A DNA stretch of 64,000 bases from Gammaproteobacteria bacterium (GCA_024279945.1 JAJRRA010000076.1:1-64000); one strand, 5' to 3'. Shown: positions 25,127-33,974, counted from the stretch's first letter. Translations and numbers: made by a program. Notes: a model not told the origin generated them from the letters alone.

Positions 25127-26482
25127 TCATCTCCGGCCCATCCGGCGCAAGGCCTGGGGAGTAAATCTGGATGGATTCATGTATTGGTTAAAAGGTGGCA
25201 CCGGCTTGCGGGGATTCAGGCGATAGGAAACAAAGCGGCCCGATTGCAGATCATGGTGGATCTCGATTGTAGTCCACAGTGTGGGTACGTCATAAAACAC
25301 GATGGGATGAGCCTCAGAGAACCGCCACAGTTCATCCTTTGCATCATAATGGTCCGCCATCAGTATTTGGTAGCTGTCTTCGTCCAGGTAATAGGTCCGG
25401 TGGGGATTGATATGCCGCATACCCTTTTTGAGCCGTGCCTCGACTACCCAAACGCGATGCAGTTCATAGCGCAGGTATTGCGGATCGAGGTGGCCGGCCT
25501 GCACCAGGTCATCGTTGTCAAGATCAGCACTATGGACCCGGTAGGCGTTGTAGGGCACGTACATTTCGCGTTTGCCGGTGAGTTGCCAGTCGAACCGGTC
25601 CAGTGCCCCATTGAACATATCCGTCATATCACTGACGTGCAGGCCATCGCTGGCGGCGCTTGGGCTGTCGTAGGCGATGTTTGGTGCACGGATCACACGT
25701 CGCTGGCCCGGGTTATATACCCATGCGGTGCGGGGCTGGGCAAGCGAGTTGAGTGATTCGTAGATCAGCACGGAAGAACCGGCCAGCCGGGCAGGTGAAG
25801 TCGTTTGTTGCAGGAAATACAGCAGGTAGTTGTCGATGCTCTCCAGTGTGGCGTCCGGTTGGTAGTAGAGTCCCAGCGTCCACACCGTCATGGTCACTTC
25901 GGTGAATGAGCCACTGGCGGTAGCTGCGGCCAGACTGATGTGTCGTATGCTACCAGTGCCTTTAAAGCGCAGTCTGTGGTTCCAGATCAGTTCCTGGCCA
26001 TTTTCCGGGAAGGGAAATGGCAGGCCTTCGGCCACCCCCTCAACCGCTTCACCGTTTTCTGTCAGCATTCCCGTGCGCCCATTTTCCAGGGTCTTCTGAT
26101 ACACACGCTGCGGCAGTGCCGCGCTTCGATGCGTTGGATAGACATCGAGAAAATAGTCTGCATAGCGTTGCAGCATGGCGAGATGCCCTGCAGATAACTG
26201 TCCGGAGAAATCTTGCATATTTTCCCGGTCAATGCGAAACAGTGGAGTTTCACCCTTGAACGGATCCGGGTGGTGATCGCCGGGCTTGTAGTTCTCTGGT
26301 GCCTGGCTGATACCACCGGTCCACGCCGGTATCGTTCCGGAGGCATTTCCGGCGCGTTCGGCACCGACCGGCGTCAGGTCGCTCGAGAGGCGGGGGACAT
26401 CATTGGGTCTGGCGGCCGCAGAAAGCCCACTGGTCAAGATACTTAAGAGCAGGCTCAAGTAAAAAGGAAATACATTTCTCAT
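25127..26482 (-). CDS. DUF1329 outer-membrane-associated protein
   Basis: 451 aa from the ATG at 26482, which begins a signal peptide (FPFYLSLLLSILTSGLSAAA). The N-terminal LTPVGAERAGNASGTIPAWTGG followed by FRIDREN and the late YDVPTLWTTIEIHHDLQSGRF are hallmarks of DUF1329, a beta-rich family resembling lipoprotein-sorting (LolA/LolB) folds that often accompanies RND proteins or lipid-degradation loci. Function unknown. Nothing else shows in the 97 bp to the heme-copper gene except a weak TTGACG-type promoter. Confidence 0.85.
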   Translation of the reverse strand: MRNVFPFYLSLLLSILTSGLSAAARPNDVPRLSSDLTPVGAERAGNASGTIPAWTGGISQAPENYKPGDHHPDPFKGETPLFRIDRENMQDFSGQLSAGHLAMLQRYADYFLDVYPTHRSAALPQRVYQKTLENGRTGMLTENGEAVEGVAEGLPFPFPENGQELIWNHRLRFKGTGSIRHISLAAATASGSFTEVTMTVWTLGLYYQPDATLESIDNYLLYFLQQTTSPARLAGSSVLIYESLNSLAQPRTAWVYNPGQRRVIRAPNIAYDSPSAASDGLHVSDMTDMFNGALDRFDWQLTGKREMYVPYNAYRVHSADLDNDDLVQAGHLDPQYLRYELHRVWVVEARLKKGMRHINPHRTYYLDEDSYQILMADHYDAKDELWRFSEAHPIVFYDVPTLWTTIEIHHDLQSGRFVSYRLNPRKPVPPFNQYMNPSRFTPQALRRMGRR

Positions 26483-26618
26483 TAGACCCCAGATACGTTT
26501 GAACTTAGTCACAAAAGATACCAGGCGGCACAAAGATTCTGCCTGATGTACATAATGTTCACATATTTTCCGGATATATTACACTGGTAAGGTTAACCGC
26601 AACTTCCGGGATACGATC

Positions 26619-28973
26619 ATGTATAAAAGACTTTCCGTCAGTTTCTTTTTGGCATTCCTTCTGGTGGCTTCAGCAGGCGCCGGGGCACAGGATTTGGGAT
26701 GGCCTCGTGACATGGATATCGATTCGGGTGTCCTGACCATGTACCAACCCCAGGTTGATAGCCTGAAGGACGATATCCTGTCTTTCAGGGCTGCAGTGGC
26801 CTACAAGAAAGATGATGGCAGCGAACCCGTTTTTGGTGCTGCCTGGTTCAAATCACGGGTGGAAATTGATCGTGACATCCGCATGGTGCAAGTGGTCGAC
26901 CTGGAGGTCACTGACATGCGCTTTCCGGAAGGTTCAGAACACGTTCAGGGCGAATTGAGTAGGTACATAGAAGATGGTTTGCCGAGGTGGAATGTGGATT
27001 TTTCACTGGATGGCTTGCTGACCTCGCTTGAGGCCGCAGAAGGAGAAATCGCGGCAGCGCAGAATCTCAACATGGATCCGCCGGACATTATCTATCGCGA
27101 TCACCCGGCCCTGTTGGTCTATATCGATGGCGATCCGGTAATGAAGGAGATTGAAAATAGCAGCTACCAGGCCGTCATCAATACACCCTATCCGCTGATC
27201 TATGACGGCAAGCAGTACTACCTCAATGCTGCCACGGATGTCTGGTATCAATCCGCTGCCGCGACCGGTCCTTACGTTTTTGTAGCCAAGCCGCCGAAAG
27301 ATATCGCCGCCATGGTAGATCAGTCAGAAGTAGAGGAGGCCAGCGATGAAGTTGTCACCGCGAAGAATGCTCCCGAAATCGTTGTATCTACCAAGCCGGC
27401 GGAATTAATTGTTTCCGAGGGTAAGCCCGACTTCGAGCCGCTGGTGGATGATCTTCTGGTACTGAAGAATTCCCAAAATGACATTTTCATGCACGTCAGT
27501 GCACAGCATTACTATATTGTCTTGTCCGGGCGTTGGTTCTACGCCAAGTCGTTGAACGGTCCATGGACTTTCAGACCCTCGGATCAACTTCCGGCGGCCT
27601 TTGCTGCTATACCGGTGGACTCGAAGCAGGCTGACTCGCGTGTATATGTGGCCGGCACGGATGAAGCCAGGGAAGCGGTCATGGATGCGCAAATTCCACA
27701 AACAGCCGCGGTGAAAAGGGGAAGTGTAGATATTGAAGTGACTTATGACGGTGAGCCACGATTTGATCGTGTTGAAGGCACCAGCCTGGCCTATGCCGAA
27801 AATACGTCATCAACGGTACTGAAATCGGGCAGCAACTATTACCTGGTCGAAGATGCTGTCTGGTATATCAGTTCTTCCGCCTCCGGCCCGTGGCGAGTGG
27901 CTGATAGCCGCCCACCTGAGGTCGATGCGATCCCATCTGAGAGCCCGGTGTACAACGTCAAGTACGTCTACATTTATGAAACCACACCCGAAGTGGTGTA
28001 TGTCGGCTACACGCCGGGTTACACCGGTAGCTATGTTTACCATACGACTATCGTTTACGGCACAGGCTGGTACTATCGGCCCTGGATTTCACCATACTAT
28101 TACTATCCGCGTTATGGCACCTGGGGATTTCACATTACTTACAACCCCTGGACGGGATGGGGTTTTGGCCTGAGCTATGGCTGGGGACCGTTCCGGGTTG
28201 GTTTTTATTCCGGTGGCTACTGGCATAACCGCCATTACTGGGGTAATCCTCATCACGGTCGCTGGGGGCCAGGCGGTTACCGGCCACGCCCGGTGCACTA
28301 CGGCAACAACAATATAAATATCAACAATATAAATATCAATAACCGGAATATTAGTGTTCGGGACAACAATCTGTATCGCGACAAGGCACAAAGGGCCAGT
28401 GTAGCGCAGACACGTGACCTCCGGCCAGGCACCAGGGAATCGCGTGACAGGCTCAGCCAGATCGATCGTGCCGGTAGCCGTGACCGGGTAGCAACGGCAG
28501 ACCGCAGCGGCGTTGCCGCGACCCGGACTGCCGGTAAAGATGTCTCGGCTTCCAATTTACGCCAGCAAGCCTCGTCTGGAGCCAAGCGATCGAAAGCCCA
28601 GAACAACGTGTATACGGACAAAAGCGGGAACGTCTATCGGAAGACCGATGGAGGTTGGCAGAAAAATGATGGTAAGAAATGGAACAATGTACCTTCTTCC
28701 GGTAACAGCGCAGCATCAAGGCCGTCTACGAATCCTGGAAAAGGCGTCGGAGTTTCCAACTACAAAGGTACATCAAATCGGCAGGGGAATACATCACACC
28801 GGCAAGCGAGTCCATCTACGCGGCAGAGCAGCGCCTACCGGAATTCAAATTCAGGCTACAGCAAACGATCAAGTCTTGATCGCCAGAGTTACTCGCGCCA
28901 GCGATCCGGTACGCGCAGCCATCAGTACAAAGCACAGAGAGCCAACCGCGGGGGAGGGGGACGAAGAAAATAG
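26619..28973 (+). CDS. Large secreted protein with Tyr/Gly-rich middle and low-complexity basic tail
   Basis: 784 aa with a signal peptide ending AGAGAQ. Residues 30-330 and about 390-450 contain repeated short modules of the type YYL/V...WY...A.GPW (for example QYYLNAATDVWYQS, HYYIVLSGRWFYAKSLNGPW, NYYLVEDAVWYISSSASGPW), a beta-rich repeat. Residues 470-560 are rich in W, Y and G. The last 200 residues are low complexity with Asn-Ile runs and Arg/Ser/Gln-rich tail. Similar proteins are often labelled carbohydrate-binding; I cannot assign a function. The 136 bp divergent region to DUF1329 contains AT-rich promoter-like sequence. Confidence 0.8.
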   Translation: MYKRLSVSFFLAFLLVASAGAGAQDLGWPRDMDIDSGVLTMYQPQVDSLKDDILSFRAAVAYKKDDGSEPVFGAAWFKSRVEIDRDIRMVQVVDLEVTDMRFPEGSEHVQGELSRYIEDGLPRWNVDFSLDGLLTSLEAAEGEIAAAQNLNMDPPDIIYRDHPALLVYIDGDPVMKEIENSSYQAVINTPYPLIYDGKQYYLNAATDVWYQSAAATGPYVFVAKPPKDIAAMVDQSEVEEASDEVVTAKNAPEIVVSTKPAELIVSEGKPDFEPLVDDLLVLKNSQNDIFMHVSAQHYYIVLSGRWFYAKSLNGPWTFRPSDQLPAAFAAIPVDSKQADSRVYVAGTDEAREAVMDAQIPQTAAVKRGSVDIEVTYDGEPRFDRVEGTSLAYAENTSSTVLKSGSNYYLVEDAVWYISSSASGPWRVADSRPPEVDAIPSESPVYNVKYVYIYETTPEVVYVGYTPGYTGSYVYHTTIVYGTGWYYRPWISPYYYYPRYGTWGFHITYNPWTGWGFGLSYGWGPFRVGFYSGGYWHNRHYWGNPHHGRWGPGGYRPRPVHYGNNNININNININNRNISVRDNNLYRDKAQRASVAQTRDLRPGTRESRDRLSQIDRAGSRDRVATADRSGVAATRTAGKDVSASNLRQQASSGAKRSKAQNNVYTDKSGNVYRKTDGGWQKNDGKKWNNVPSSGNSAASRPSTNPGKGVGVSNYKGTSNRQGNTSHRQASPSTRQSSAYRNSNSGYSKRSSLDRQSYSRQRSGTRSHQYKAQRANRGGGGRRK

Positions 28974-28995
28974 CAGCGCCTGGTTCCAGCCCCTG

Positions 28996-29877
28996 CTACT
29001 TGGTGATCCGGCCCGCAACGGGCACTTGGCACACATCGAGTACCCGGGGAGGCTTGTTGTGAAAAAATTTCTGTTTTCGGTTGAGTCTGTTTTTAAGCAA
29101 CTGCTTAAAGCCCTTGCTGCTGGTGTCCGTTACATAAACTTTGAGCCTGTCTTCTTCCGGAATTTCTGACGCCAACCGCATTGTTTTGATGCGTGTACTT
29201 CTGGTTTCGTCCTGGATGATGCCGTTGTTCAGTGTCGGACCCCGCTGGATTCGTTGCACAACGTCCATGCCGAATACCACGCGACCGAAGATGTTCATAT
29301 TACGGTCCAGGTAGCGCGGCGCCTGGCCGATCACGATATAAAAATCCGTCCGGCTGGAATCCTTGTCGTCATTGCGGGCCATAGCTATGATGCCGGGACA
29401 GTGGGTCAGCCAGACCTTGCCTCTTAATGGGTCACGCGCAACCGCGAAACCATCGATGATGCCGGTTTCAGGGGCAAACATATCCGGTGCCTGAACCGGC
29501 AGGTAACTGAATTTATCATTCCAGTCGATCTCAAATTCCGCATCAATCAGGGGGACGCTACTGAGTTCTCCCATATCGCTGCCGTCTCCGCCTTGCGCTA
29601 CAAAACCATCGATTACACGGTAGAAACTGAGACCATCGTAAAAACCATCGCTGAGCAGTTGCTTGAACTGTTTTACAGTCACAGGAGCAAAATCCGGATT
29701 CAGTTCGATAAGCACAAGGCCGTCAGCCGTTTCCAGAAATACCGTATTTTCCGGATTGAGTTCCCTCCACGGTGGCGGTTCGGCAGCCTGCAGGGCCGTG
29801 GTGGTCAGTGCGCAAAACAGCGCCGCAACCCAGTAGGCATACCGGGTTTTCGATACACTATGCAGGTGGCGGTTCAT
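28996..29877 (-). CDS. Periplasmic cyclophilin-type peptidyl-prolyl isomerase
   Basis: 293 aa with a signal peptide (WVAALFCALTTTALQA). The cyclophilin core shows FYDGLSFYRVIDGFVAQGGD, GIIAMARNDDKDSSRTDFYIVIG and NIFGRVVFGMDVVQRIQRG; the catalytic arginine in FYRV is present. It would fold exported proteins. The extra C-terminal 70 residues (NRLNRKQKFFHNKPPRV) are outside the fold. Its stop lies 23 bp from that of the convergent large secreted protein. Confidence 0.93.
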   Translation of the reverse strand: MNRHLHSVSKTRYAYWVAALFCALTTTALQAAEPPPWRELNPENTVFLETADGLVLIELNPDFAPVTVKQFKQLLSDGFYDGLSFYRVIDGFVAQGGDGSDMGELSSVPLIDAEFEIDWNDKFSYLPVQAPDMFAPETGIIDGFAVARDPLRGKVWLTHCPGIIAMARNDDKDSSRTDFYIVIGQAPRYLDRNMNIFGRVVFGMDVVQRIQRGPTLNNGIIQDETRSTRIKTMRLASEIPEEDRLKVYVTDTSSKGFKQLLKNRLNRKQKFFHNKPPRVLDVCQVPVAGRITK

Positions 29878-29889
29878 GGTTGTCAGTGC

Positions 29890-30279
29890 TCAGGGTATCT
29901 GAATATTTCCACCACCCATACCGCCCATCGGGCCGCCACCGGCTCCGGGGACGACAATGGAAGAAGCTTGCTGGCGTTGCATCTCTTTGAGTTCTTCCAT
30001 GGTTTTTTCGAATGCCACTTTTGCCGCATCACCAAAATTGGCGGCAGCCTCAGCCAGCGATTTGCCCTCGATCTCGAAAGAAAGCGGTAAGGGGCCGGCC
30101 GTGGTCAATACCTGCGTTGCGCCAACGAACTGTGTGGAACGTGTTACATCCGGGTCACCGTTTGCCGTTACCGGAGTCAGCCGGCGCAAAGTGCCAACCG
30201 CATTGTCTGTGAATATTTCTTCCCGATACAGGTTCGCTGCATCCATTTGAATTTCGTTTGAGGCTTCGGGGTTGTTCAT
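29890..30279 (-). CDS. Conserved small cytoplasmic protein of unknown function
   Basis: 129 aa from the ATG at 30279, preceded by AAGGAACC. The middle is mixed alpha/beta with VGTLRRLTPVTANG and STQFVGATQVLTTAGPLPLSFEIEG, followed by a helix AAKVAFEKTMEELKEMQRQQ and a Gly/Met-rich end GGGPMGGMGGGNIQIP. No catalytic motif is visible. It stands immediately upstream of the isomerase gene (12 bp) and may share its transcript. Confidence 0.7.
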   Translation of the reverse strand: MNNPEASNEIQMDAANLYREEIFTDNAVGTLRRLTPVTANGDPDVTRSTQFVGATQVLTTAGPLPLSFEIEGKSLAEAAANFGDAAKVAFEKTMEELKEMQRQQASSIVVPGAGGGPMGGMGGGNIQIP

Positions 30280-30467
30280 GCCTGGTTCCTTGTTTGAAAG
30301 CCCCTTAAATGGGGCCACTTTTTATTCAACGCAATGTATAGTATCAACTGAGAGGCGTAAAGTATTTGGACAGGAGACAGGCGGATGAATTTTGATGCGG
30401 AACGTTCGTGCACGCGGTGTGAGTGGAATATTTGTTTTGGCCGAAGTGCTGGAAGAGCGGAAAAAGC

Positions 30468-30695
30468 ATGAACCACGAGACTTCTGATCTTGCACAACGC
30501 CTGGATGAACTGGAAAGCCGTCTGGCATTTCAGGATGACCTGATTGAGTCCCTCAATCAGGTGATCACTCGTCAGGATCGCGAGATCATCAACATGGCGA
30601 GCCAGATCAAGGATCTTTTCACCCGACTCTCTGAACAGGCCGAGCCTGCCGATCCCGGCTCAACGGCGGAACACGAAATTCCTCCGCATTATTGA
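30468..30695 (+). CDS. slyX: SlyX family protein
   Basis: 75 aa coiled coil: LAQRLDELESRLAFQDDLIESLNQVITRQ has heptads, and the end PPHY is the family signature. The ATG at 30468 fits the normal length of SlyX. Function in other bacteria is unclear. Its stop is 13 bp from a REP palindrome. Confidence 0.9.
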   Translation: MNHETSDLAQRLDELESRLAFQDDLIESLNQVITRQDREIINMASQIKDLFTRLSEQAEPADPGSTAEHEIPPHY

Positions 30696-30708
30696 TGCCA
30701 GTTCCAGA

Positions 30709-30745
30709 GCCGGGGTCAGAGTAAGGGACTTACTCTGACCCCGGC
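30709..30745. repeat. REP-like palindrome (copy 1, complete)
   Basis: GCCGGGGTCAGAGTAAG and its exact complement lie around GGA: 17-bp perfect arms. It sits between the convergent ends of slyX and srkA and can act as a terminator for both. The GGGGTCAG core recurs at 36561 and 58809-58820. Confidence 0.85.
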
Positions 30746-30748
30746 CCC

Positions 30749-31744
30749 CTAAAAAGGTAGTTCAACCGCAGGTTCCTGCATGGCAGCAAGTTGTTCCCGC
30801 AGGCTGAGTACCAGGTCTTCCCAGTAGCGGGGACTGTCGAACCAGGGAAAGGCGACCGGAAAAGCGGGGTCTTCCCAGCGCCGGGCCAGCCAGGCGGCAT
30901 GGTGCAGCATGCGCAGGGTTCGCAGGGCTTCAATCAACTGCAGTTCTCGCGTGTCAAAGGAACAGAACTGGCGGTAGCCCTCAATGACAGCGGATAACTG
31001 TTGACTCATTTCAATGCTGTCGCCGGAAAGCAACATCCACAGGTCCTGGATTGCCGGCGCGGACTGGCAATCATCCAGGTCGACAAAAAAGGGTCCGTCA
31101 CGCCACAGCAGGTTGCCCGGATGGCAGTCACCGTGTAGGCGAATACTGCGGACATCTCCAGCGCGTTGGTAAGCGTTGCGAATCGAGATCATCAGGTCGG
31201 AAGACAGGCTCTCGAATGGCGTCTCCATATGGGGAGGCAGCCATTGTCCGTCCAGGATGGTGCTGATTGAGTCATCGCCAAAGCGTTCCGGGGTCAGTGC
31301 GGGGCGGGATGAAAAAGGCCGGGATTGACCGATGGCGTGGATGCGGCCGATAAAACGGCCCAGCCACAGCAACGTGTCACGGTCCTCCAGTTCAGGGGCG
31401 TGACCACCCTGCCTGCGGAACAGTGCAAAGCGAAAATTTTCGTGGTGATGCAGTGATTTGAAATTGATAACTTCCGGAGCGATCAGCGGGATTTCGGCTT
31501 CTGCCAATTCCAGGGAGAAGTCGTGCTCCTCCTGGATCTGTTCATCCGTCCAACGACCCGGACGATAAAATTTGGCAATAACCGGCACTTCCTCTTCGAT
31601 ACCCACCTGGTAAACGCGGTTTTCGTAGCTGTTGAGCGCCAGAAGGCGCCCATCGGTGATCAGGCCGGTGGATTCCACAGCCTGGAGGATTGTATCCGGG
31701 TTGAGGCGATAGTAGGGCGTTGAGGCATGGTTGTCATTTTGCAT
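30749..31744 (-). CDS. srkA: Stress response kinase A
   Basis: 331 aa SrkA/YihE Ser/Thr kinase with an APH-like fold, which protects cells from death under envelope and oxidative stress (MazEF-linked in E. coli). Motifs: NSYENRVYQVG (P-loop), VIAKFYRPGRW with the ATP-binding lysine, the catalytic RLHGDCHPGNLLW and metal-binding FVDLDDCQSAP. Length is normal. The gene ends 4 bp before REP copy 1. Confidence 0.95.
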   Translation of the reverse strand: MQNDNHASTPYYRLNPDTILQAVESTGLITDGRLLALNSYENRVYQVGIEEEVPVIAKFYRPGRWTDEQIQEEHDFSLELAEAEIPLIAPEVINFKSLHHHENFRFALFRRQGGHAPELEDRDTLLWLGRFIGRIHAIGQSRPFSSRPALTPERFGDDSISTILDGQWLPPHMETPFESLSSDLMISIRNAYQRAGDVRSIRLHGDCHPGNLLWRDGPFFVDLDDCQSAPAIQDLWMLLSGDSIEMSQQLSAVIEGYRQFCSFDTRELQLIEALRTLRMLHHAAWLARRWEDPAFPVAFPWFDSPRYWEDLVLSLREQLAAMQEPAVELPF

Positions 31745-31855
31745 CGGTTCATCATACCGAAGGCCAGGAAAAATATTAGCAATTTTCCGTAAATCGTAGG
31801 AGCATCAAGCGGCAGAATCGCGTAGAATAACTCATCCACGCAGGACTGTTTTTCC

Positions 31856-32659
31856 ATGGCCAACGGCACCAAGAATCTCGCCCTCTTTTGTGATTTTGAA
31901 AATATAGCCCTGGGCGTCCGTGACGCCAACTATGCGCGCTTTGAAATTGAGGAAATCCTCGAGCGCTTGCTGGTAAAGGGCAATATCGTGGTCAAGAAAG
32001 CGTATTGTGACTGGGAGCGTTACAAGGATTTCAAGCGCAGTATGCATGAGGCATCCTTTGAACTGATTGAAATCCCCCATGTTCGCCAGTCCGGTAAGAA
32101 TTCCGCTGATATCCGGATGGTTGTCGATGCACTGGATCTCTGCTACACCAAGTCGCATGTGGATACCTTTGTCATCATATCCGGCGATTCTGATTTTTCG
32201 CCGCTGGTCTCGAAATTGCGTGAAAACAACAAGGTCGTCATCGGTGTCGGGGTTAAAAACTCTACCTCGGATCTGCTGATCGCTAACTGTGACGAATTTA
32301 TCTATTACGATGATCTCATCCGCACATCGGAACGCCGCAAACCCCGCAAAAAGAAAACCAACGGGCGCAAGGAAAGTGACGAGCGAGCGCAGAAAGCCCG
32401 CCAGGAGGCTCGTGCGGACAAGGCCTTTGAGCAAGTGCTGGAAACCATTGATGACCTGGTGAGCGAGCGAGGTGACGAGGAAAAGCTGTGGGGATCAATG
32501 GTCAAGCAGGCCCTGAAACGACGCAAGCCCGGCTTCAATGAGAGTTACCACGGTTTCCGTTCATTCGGGAGGTTATTGGAAGAGATGGAAGAACGTGGTT
32601 TGCTGATGCTGGAGCATGATCAAAAGTCCGGTGGTTACATTATTTCCGGTGTGAACTGA
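31856..32659 (+). CDS. NYN-domain RNase-like protein with LOTUS/OST-HTH domain
   Basis: 267 aa. Residues 5-155 form a PIN-like NYN (LabA) domain with acidic metal-binding residues in FCDFENIALG, the middle SADIRMVVDAL and SGDSDFSPLVSKLRE. A basic linker (KPRKKKTNGRKES) follows. Residues 195-267 resemble a LOTUS/OST-HTH RNA-binding domain (LWGSMVKQALKRRKPGFNESYHG, SFGRLLEEMEERGLL). Likely an RNA-processing enzyme; its target is unknown. Confidence 0.85.
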   Translation: MANGTKNLALFCDFENIALGVRDANYARFEIEEILERLLVKGNIVVKKAYCDWERYKDFKRSMHEASFELIEIPHVRQSGKNSADIRMVVDALDLCYTKSHVDTFVIISGDSDFSPLVSKLRENNKVVIGVGVKNSTSDLLIANCDEFIYYDDLIRTSERRKPRKKKTNGRKESDERAQKARQEARADKAFEQVLETIDDLVSERGDEEKLWGSMVKQALKRRKPGFNESYHGFRSFGRLLEEMEERGLLMLEHDQKSGGYIISGVN

Positions 32660-32693
32660 TCGGAATGTGAAAGCGTCTCGGATATGCTGAAGC

Positions 32694-32793
32694 ATCTAAC
32701 GCTTGGGCGTCAAGTTGACCCCTCGAGTTAAGCGGCGCAGCTTTGCTGCGTCCAGCGGAGCCAGCTTGCCGGCGGAACGAACTTGAATGTTTT
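32694..32793 (-). repeat. Decayed attC-like site of the same family as those at 133-900
   Basis: Read on the minus strand it ends with GCGTTAGAT, preceded by an L-box segment CTTAACTC, and starts near ATTCAAGTTCG. The inner part GTTCCGCCGGCAAGCTGGC differs by one base from the inner part of attC site 2. A palindrome of the REP type (32705-32722) interrupts the stretch between the L and R boxes. The outer R box on the far side is not recognisable. Confidence 0.6.
32705..32722. repeat. Short REP-like palindrome inside the attC relic
   Basis: GGGCGTCAAGTTGACCCC pairs with itself except for one position. It resembles the larger palindrome at 33011-33038 and lies where an intact attC would have only a few bases. 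Confidence 0.5.
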
Positions 32794-32845
32794 GTATGGA
32801 CATCACGCTGCCGATAGTCTGGTTACACGCCAATTGCCACTCACG

Positions 32846-32995
32846 TTCACAGCCTATTTGCCACCCGCACTGGCCCGCAAGTATCCGCGGGCGGCAGGTG
32901 AATGGATATGGCAATACGTATTCGCCTCGGCCCGGTTGGCAAAGGATCCGCGAAGTAACAGTCTGCGCCGGCATCACCATTACGAGTCTGGTTGA
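32846..32995 (+). pseudogene. Remnant of an integron integrase (IntI-like)
   Basis: The frame gives [16 protein letters not shown], then [17 protein letters not shown] and RRHHH, a stretch characteristic of IntI integrases just before the catalytic H-x-x-R-H block (IntI pattern YLPxALARKYPxAxxEWxWQYVF ... DPRS ... RRHH). The frame stops right after, and no N-terminal part or catalytic tyrosine is seen. Together with the attC relic on its 5' side in opposite orientation, the arrangement is that of an integron platform reduced to scraps. Confidence 0.8.
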
Positions 32996-33010
32996 TCGTT
33001 TGCGTTCGAT

Positions 33011-33038
33011 GGGGTCAAGGTTCGGGAACTTAACCCTG
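33011..33038. repeat. REP-like inverted repeat near the integrase remnant
   Basis: GGGGTCAAGGTTC faces GAACTTAACCC with a two-base centre and a few mismatches. The GGGGTCA head places it with the REP-like copies at 30709, 36561 and 58794. Nothing else is recognised up to the cold-shock gene; 33100-33263 is AT-rich and probably its promoter and leader. Confidence 0.55.
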
Positions 33039-33263
33039 GCCTCACTCTGGGGCTTGCCCGGTAAATATCCCGGTTAGCCTTTGCAAGCAAGTCCGTGTAT
33101 GATGCGCGTGCTGCAATACGCGTTACGAAATATCAGCTTGTTTAGGTTCTACTGCTTTTCCTTCCGGCTTTTTAATTTTCCGTTCCCGTTATAACCAGCA
33201 GGTCACCTGTCCGGATCAATGATCCGGGGTGTAATTTTTGTTCTAAATAGTGAGTTATATGTA

Positions 33264-33473
33264 ATGTCAGATACAGTTACCGGTACAGTTAAGTGGTTCA
33301 ACGATGAAAAAGGTTTTGGTTTTATTGCCCGTGAAGGCGAACGTGACGTGTTCGTGCATTTCCGCGCAATTGCCATGGATGGACGCAAGTCCCTGAATGA
33401 AGGCCAGCAGGTTGAATTCACGATTGGCGAAGGTCAGAAAGGCCCGCAGGCGGAAAACGTAGTACCGCTGTAA
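33264..33473 (+). CDS. CspA-family cold-shock protein
   Basis: 69 aa single OB-fold that binds single-stranded RNA and DNA. RNP1 (KGFGFI) and RNP2 (VFVHF) are intact, with the start [16 protein letters not shown] chose the ATG at 33264, giving the standard length. A long AT-rich leader upstream is usual for cold-inducible csp genes, but I cannot recognise a cold box. Confidence 0.95.
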   Translation: MSDTVTGTVKWFNDEKGFGFIAREGERDVFVHFRAIAMDGRKSLNEGQQVEFTIGEGQKGPQAENVVPL

Positions 33474-33507
33474 ATCGTAACAATGCGTCATTAAAAACGT
33501 GTGGGGA

Positions 33508-33540
33508 AACCCGGTCTGCCCTGGCAGGCCGGGTTCTTTT
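33508..33540 (+). terminator. Rho-independent terminator of the cold-shock gene
   Basis: AACCCGGTCTGCC pairs with GGCAGGCCGGGTT (one G-T pair) around CT, followed by CTTTT. It begins 34 bp after the cold-shock stop codon. Confidence 0.9.
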
Positions 33541-33551
33541 ATCTTGTTCAC

Positions 33552-33576
33552 AAAAAAAACCCGACTTGCGCCGGGT
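33552..33576 (-). terminator. Rho-independent terminator, minus strand
   Basis: On the minus strand ACCCG, an 8-nt loop, CGGGT are followed by T8. It would end a transcript coming from the right, which supports a real minus-strand unit at 33.6-34.0 kb. Confidence 0.7.
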
Positions 33577-33652
33577 GATAAGATTCCTGCTGATGCCCTG
33601 ATTTCTGTGCGGTAATTCATTTCGGCACAGGGGCTATCTTTGGTGATCAGCG

Positions 33653-33850
33653 CTAGTTACTACCCCCTAAGCGCCAGATCGTTTTTGCCTGTCCCCCAAG
33701 CATCTGGGTCTTCAAGCTGTTCTGCGACACTGTCCCGTTGGACACGGGATGCATGTCAACTGATCTACAGTCAGTTTGCAGGTGGCGATAATTCTTGTGC
33801 TTTTGTGTACGCGGCGGCGAGAGAATGCGGTTTCGCAGTGCGTCATCCAT
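33653..33850 (-). CDS. Possible small protein behind a structured leader
   Basis: 65 aa, basic N-terminal half (MDDALRNRILSPPRTQKHKN). AGGAG lies 8-9 nt before the ATG, and a minus-strand terminator follows about 75 bp downstream, so transcription and translation look real. No family is recognised and the C-terminal half is of neutral composition. It may be a regulatory small protein or a degraded gene. Confidence 0.45.
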   Translation of the reverse strand: MDDALRNRILSPPRTQKHKNYRHLQTDCRSVDMHPVSNGTVSQNSLKTQMLGGQAKTIWRLGGSN

Positions 33851-33884
33851 GACAAAAGCTCCTGAAATTCATTGTTGCCTAAGC

Positions 33885-33974
33885 AACTCCTGGTAGGGTT
33901 GGGAGAGTCGGAACCCCGATTGGGCAAAGAGGGCGGGGTTCCGAATCATCCCGGCTAACTGCTACCAGTCAGTT
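33885..33974 (-). ncRNA. Candidate structured 5' leader RNA
   Basis: Nested inverted repeats: the outer stem AACT/AGTT plus CTGGTAG/CTACCAG (33885-33896 with 33962-33974) encloses a perfect 11-bp stem TCGGAACCCCG/CGGGGTTCCGA (33908-33918 with 33934-33944). A third hairpin, GTTGC/GCAAC, lies just downstream on the minus strand before the ribosome site of the small gene. A possible promoter (TTCGGT, 17 bp, ATATAT) is at about 33990-34020 on the minus strand. No known riboswitch class fits. Confidence 0.45.

Noticed and set aside
33640-33852. Plus-strand frame at 33640-33852
   Set aside because: No ribosome site, and the minus strand has a ribosome site, leader stems and terminator in a consistent order.
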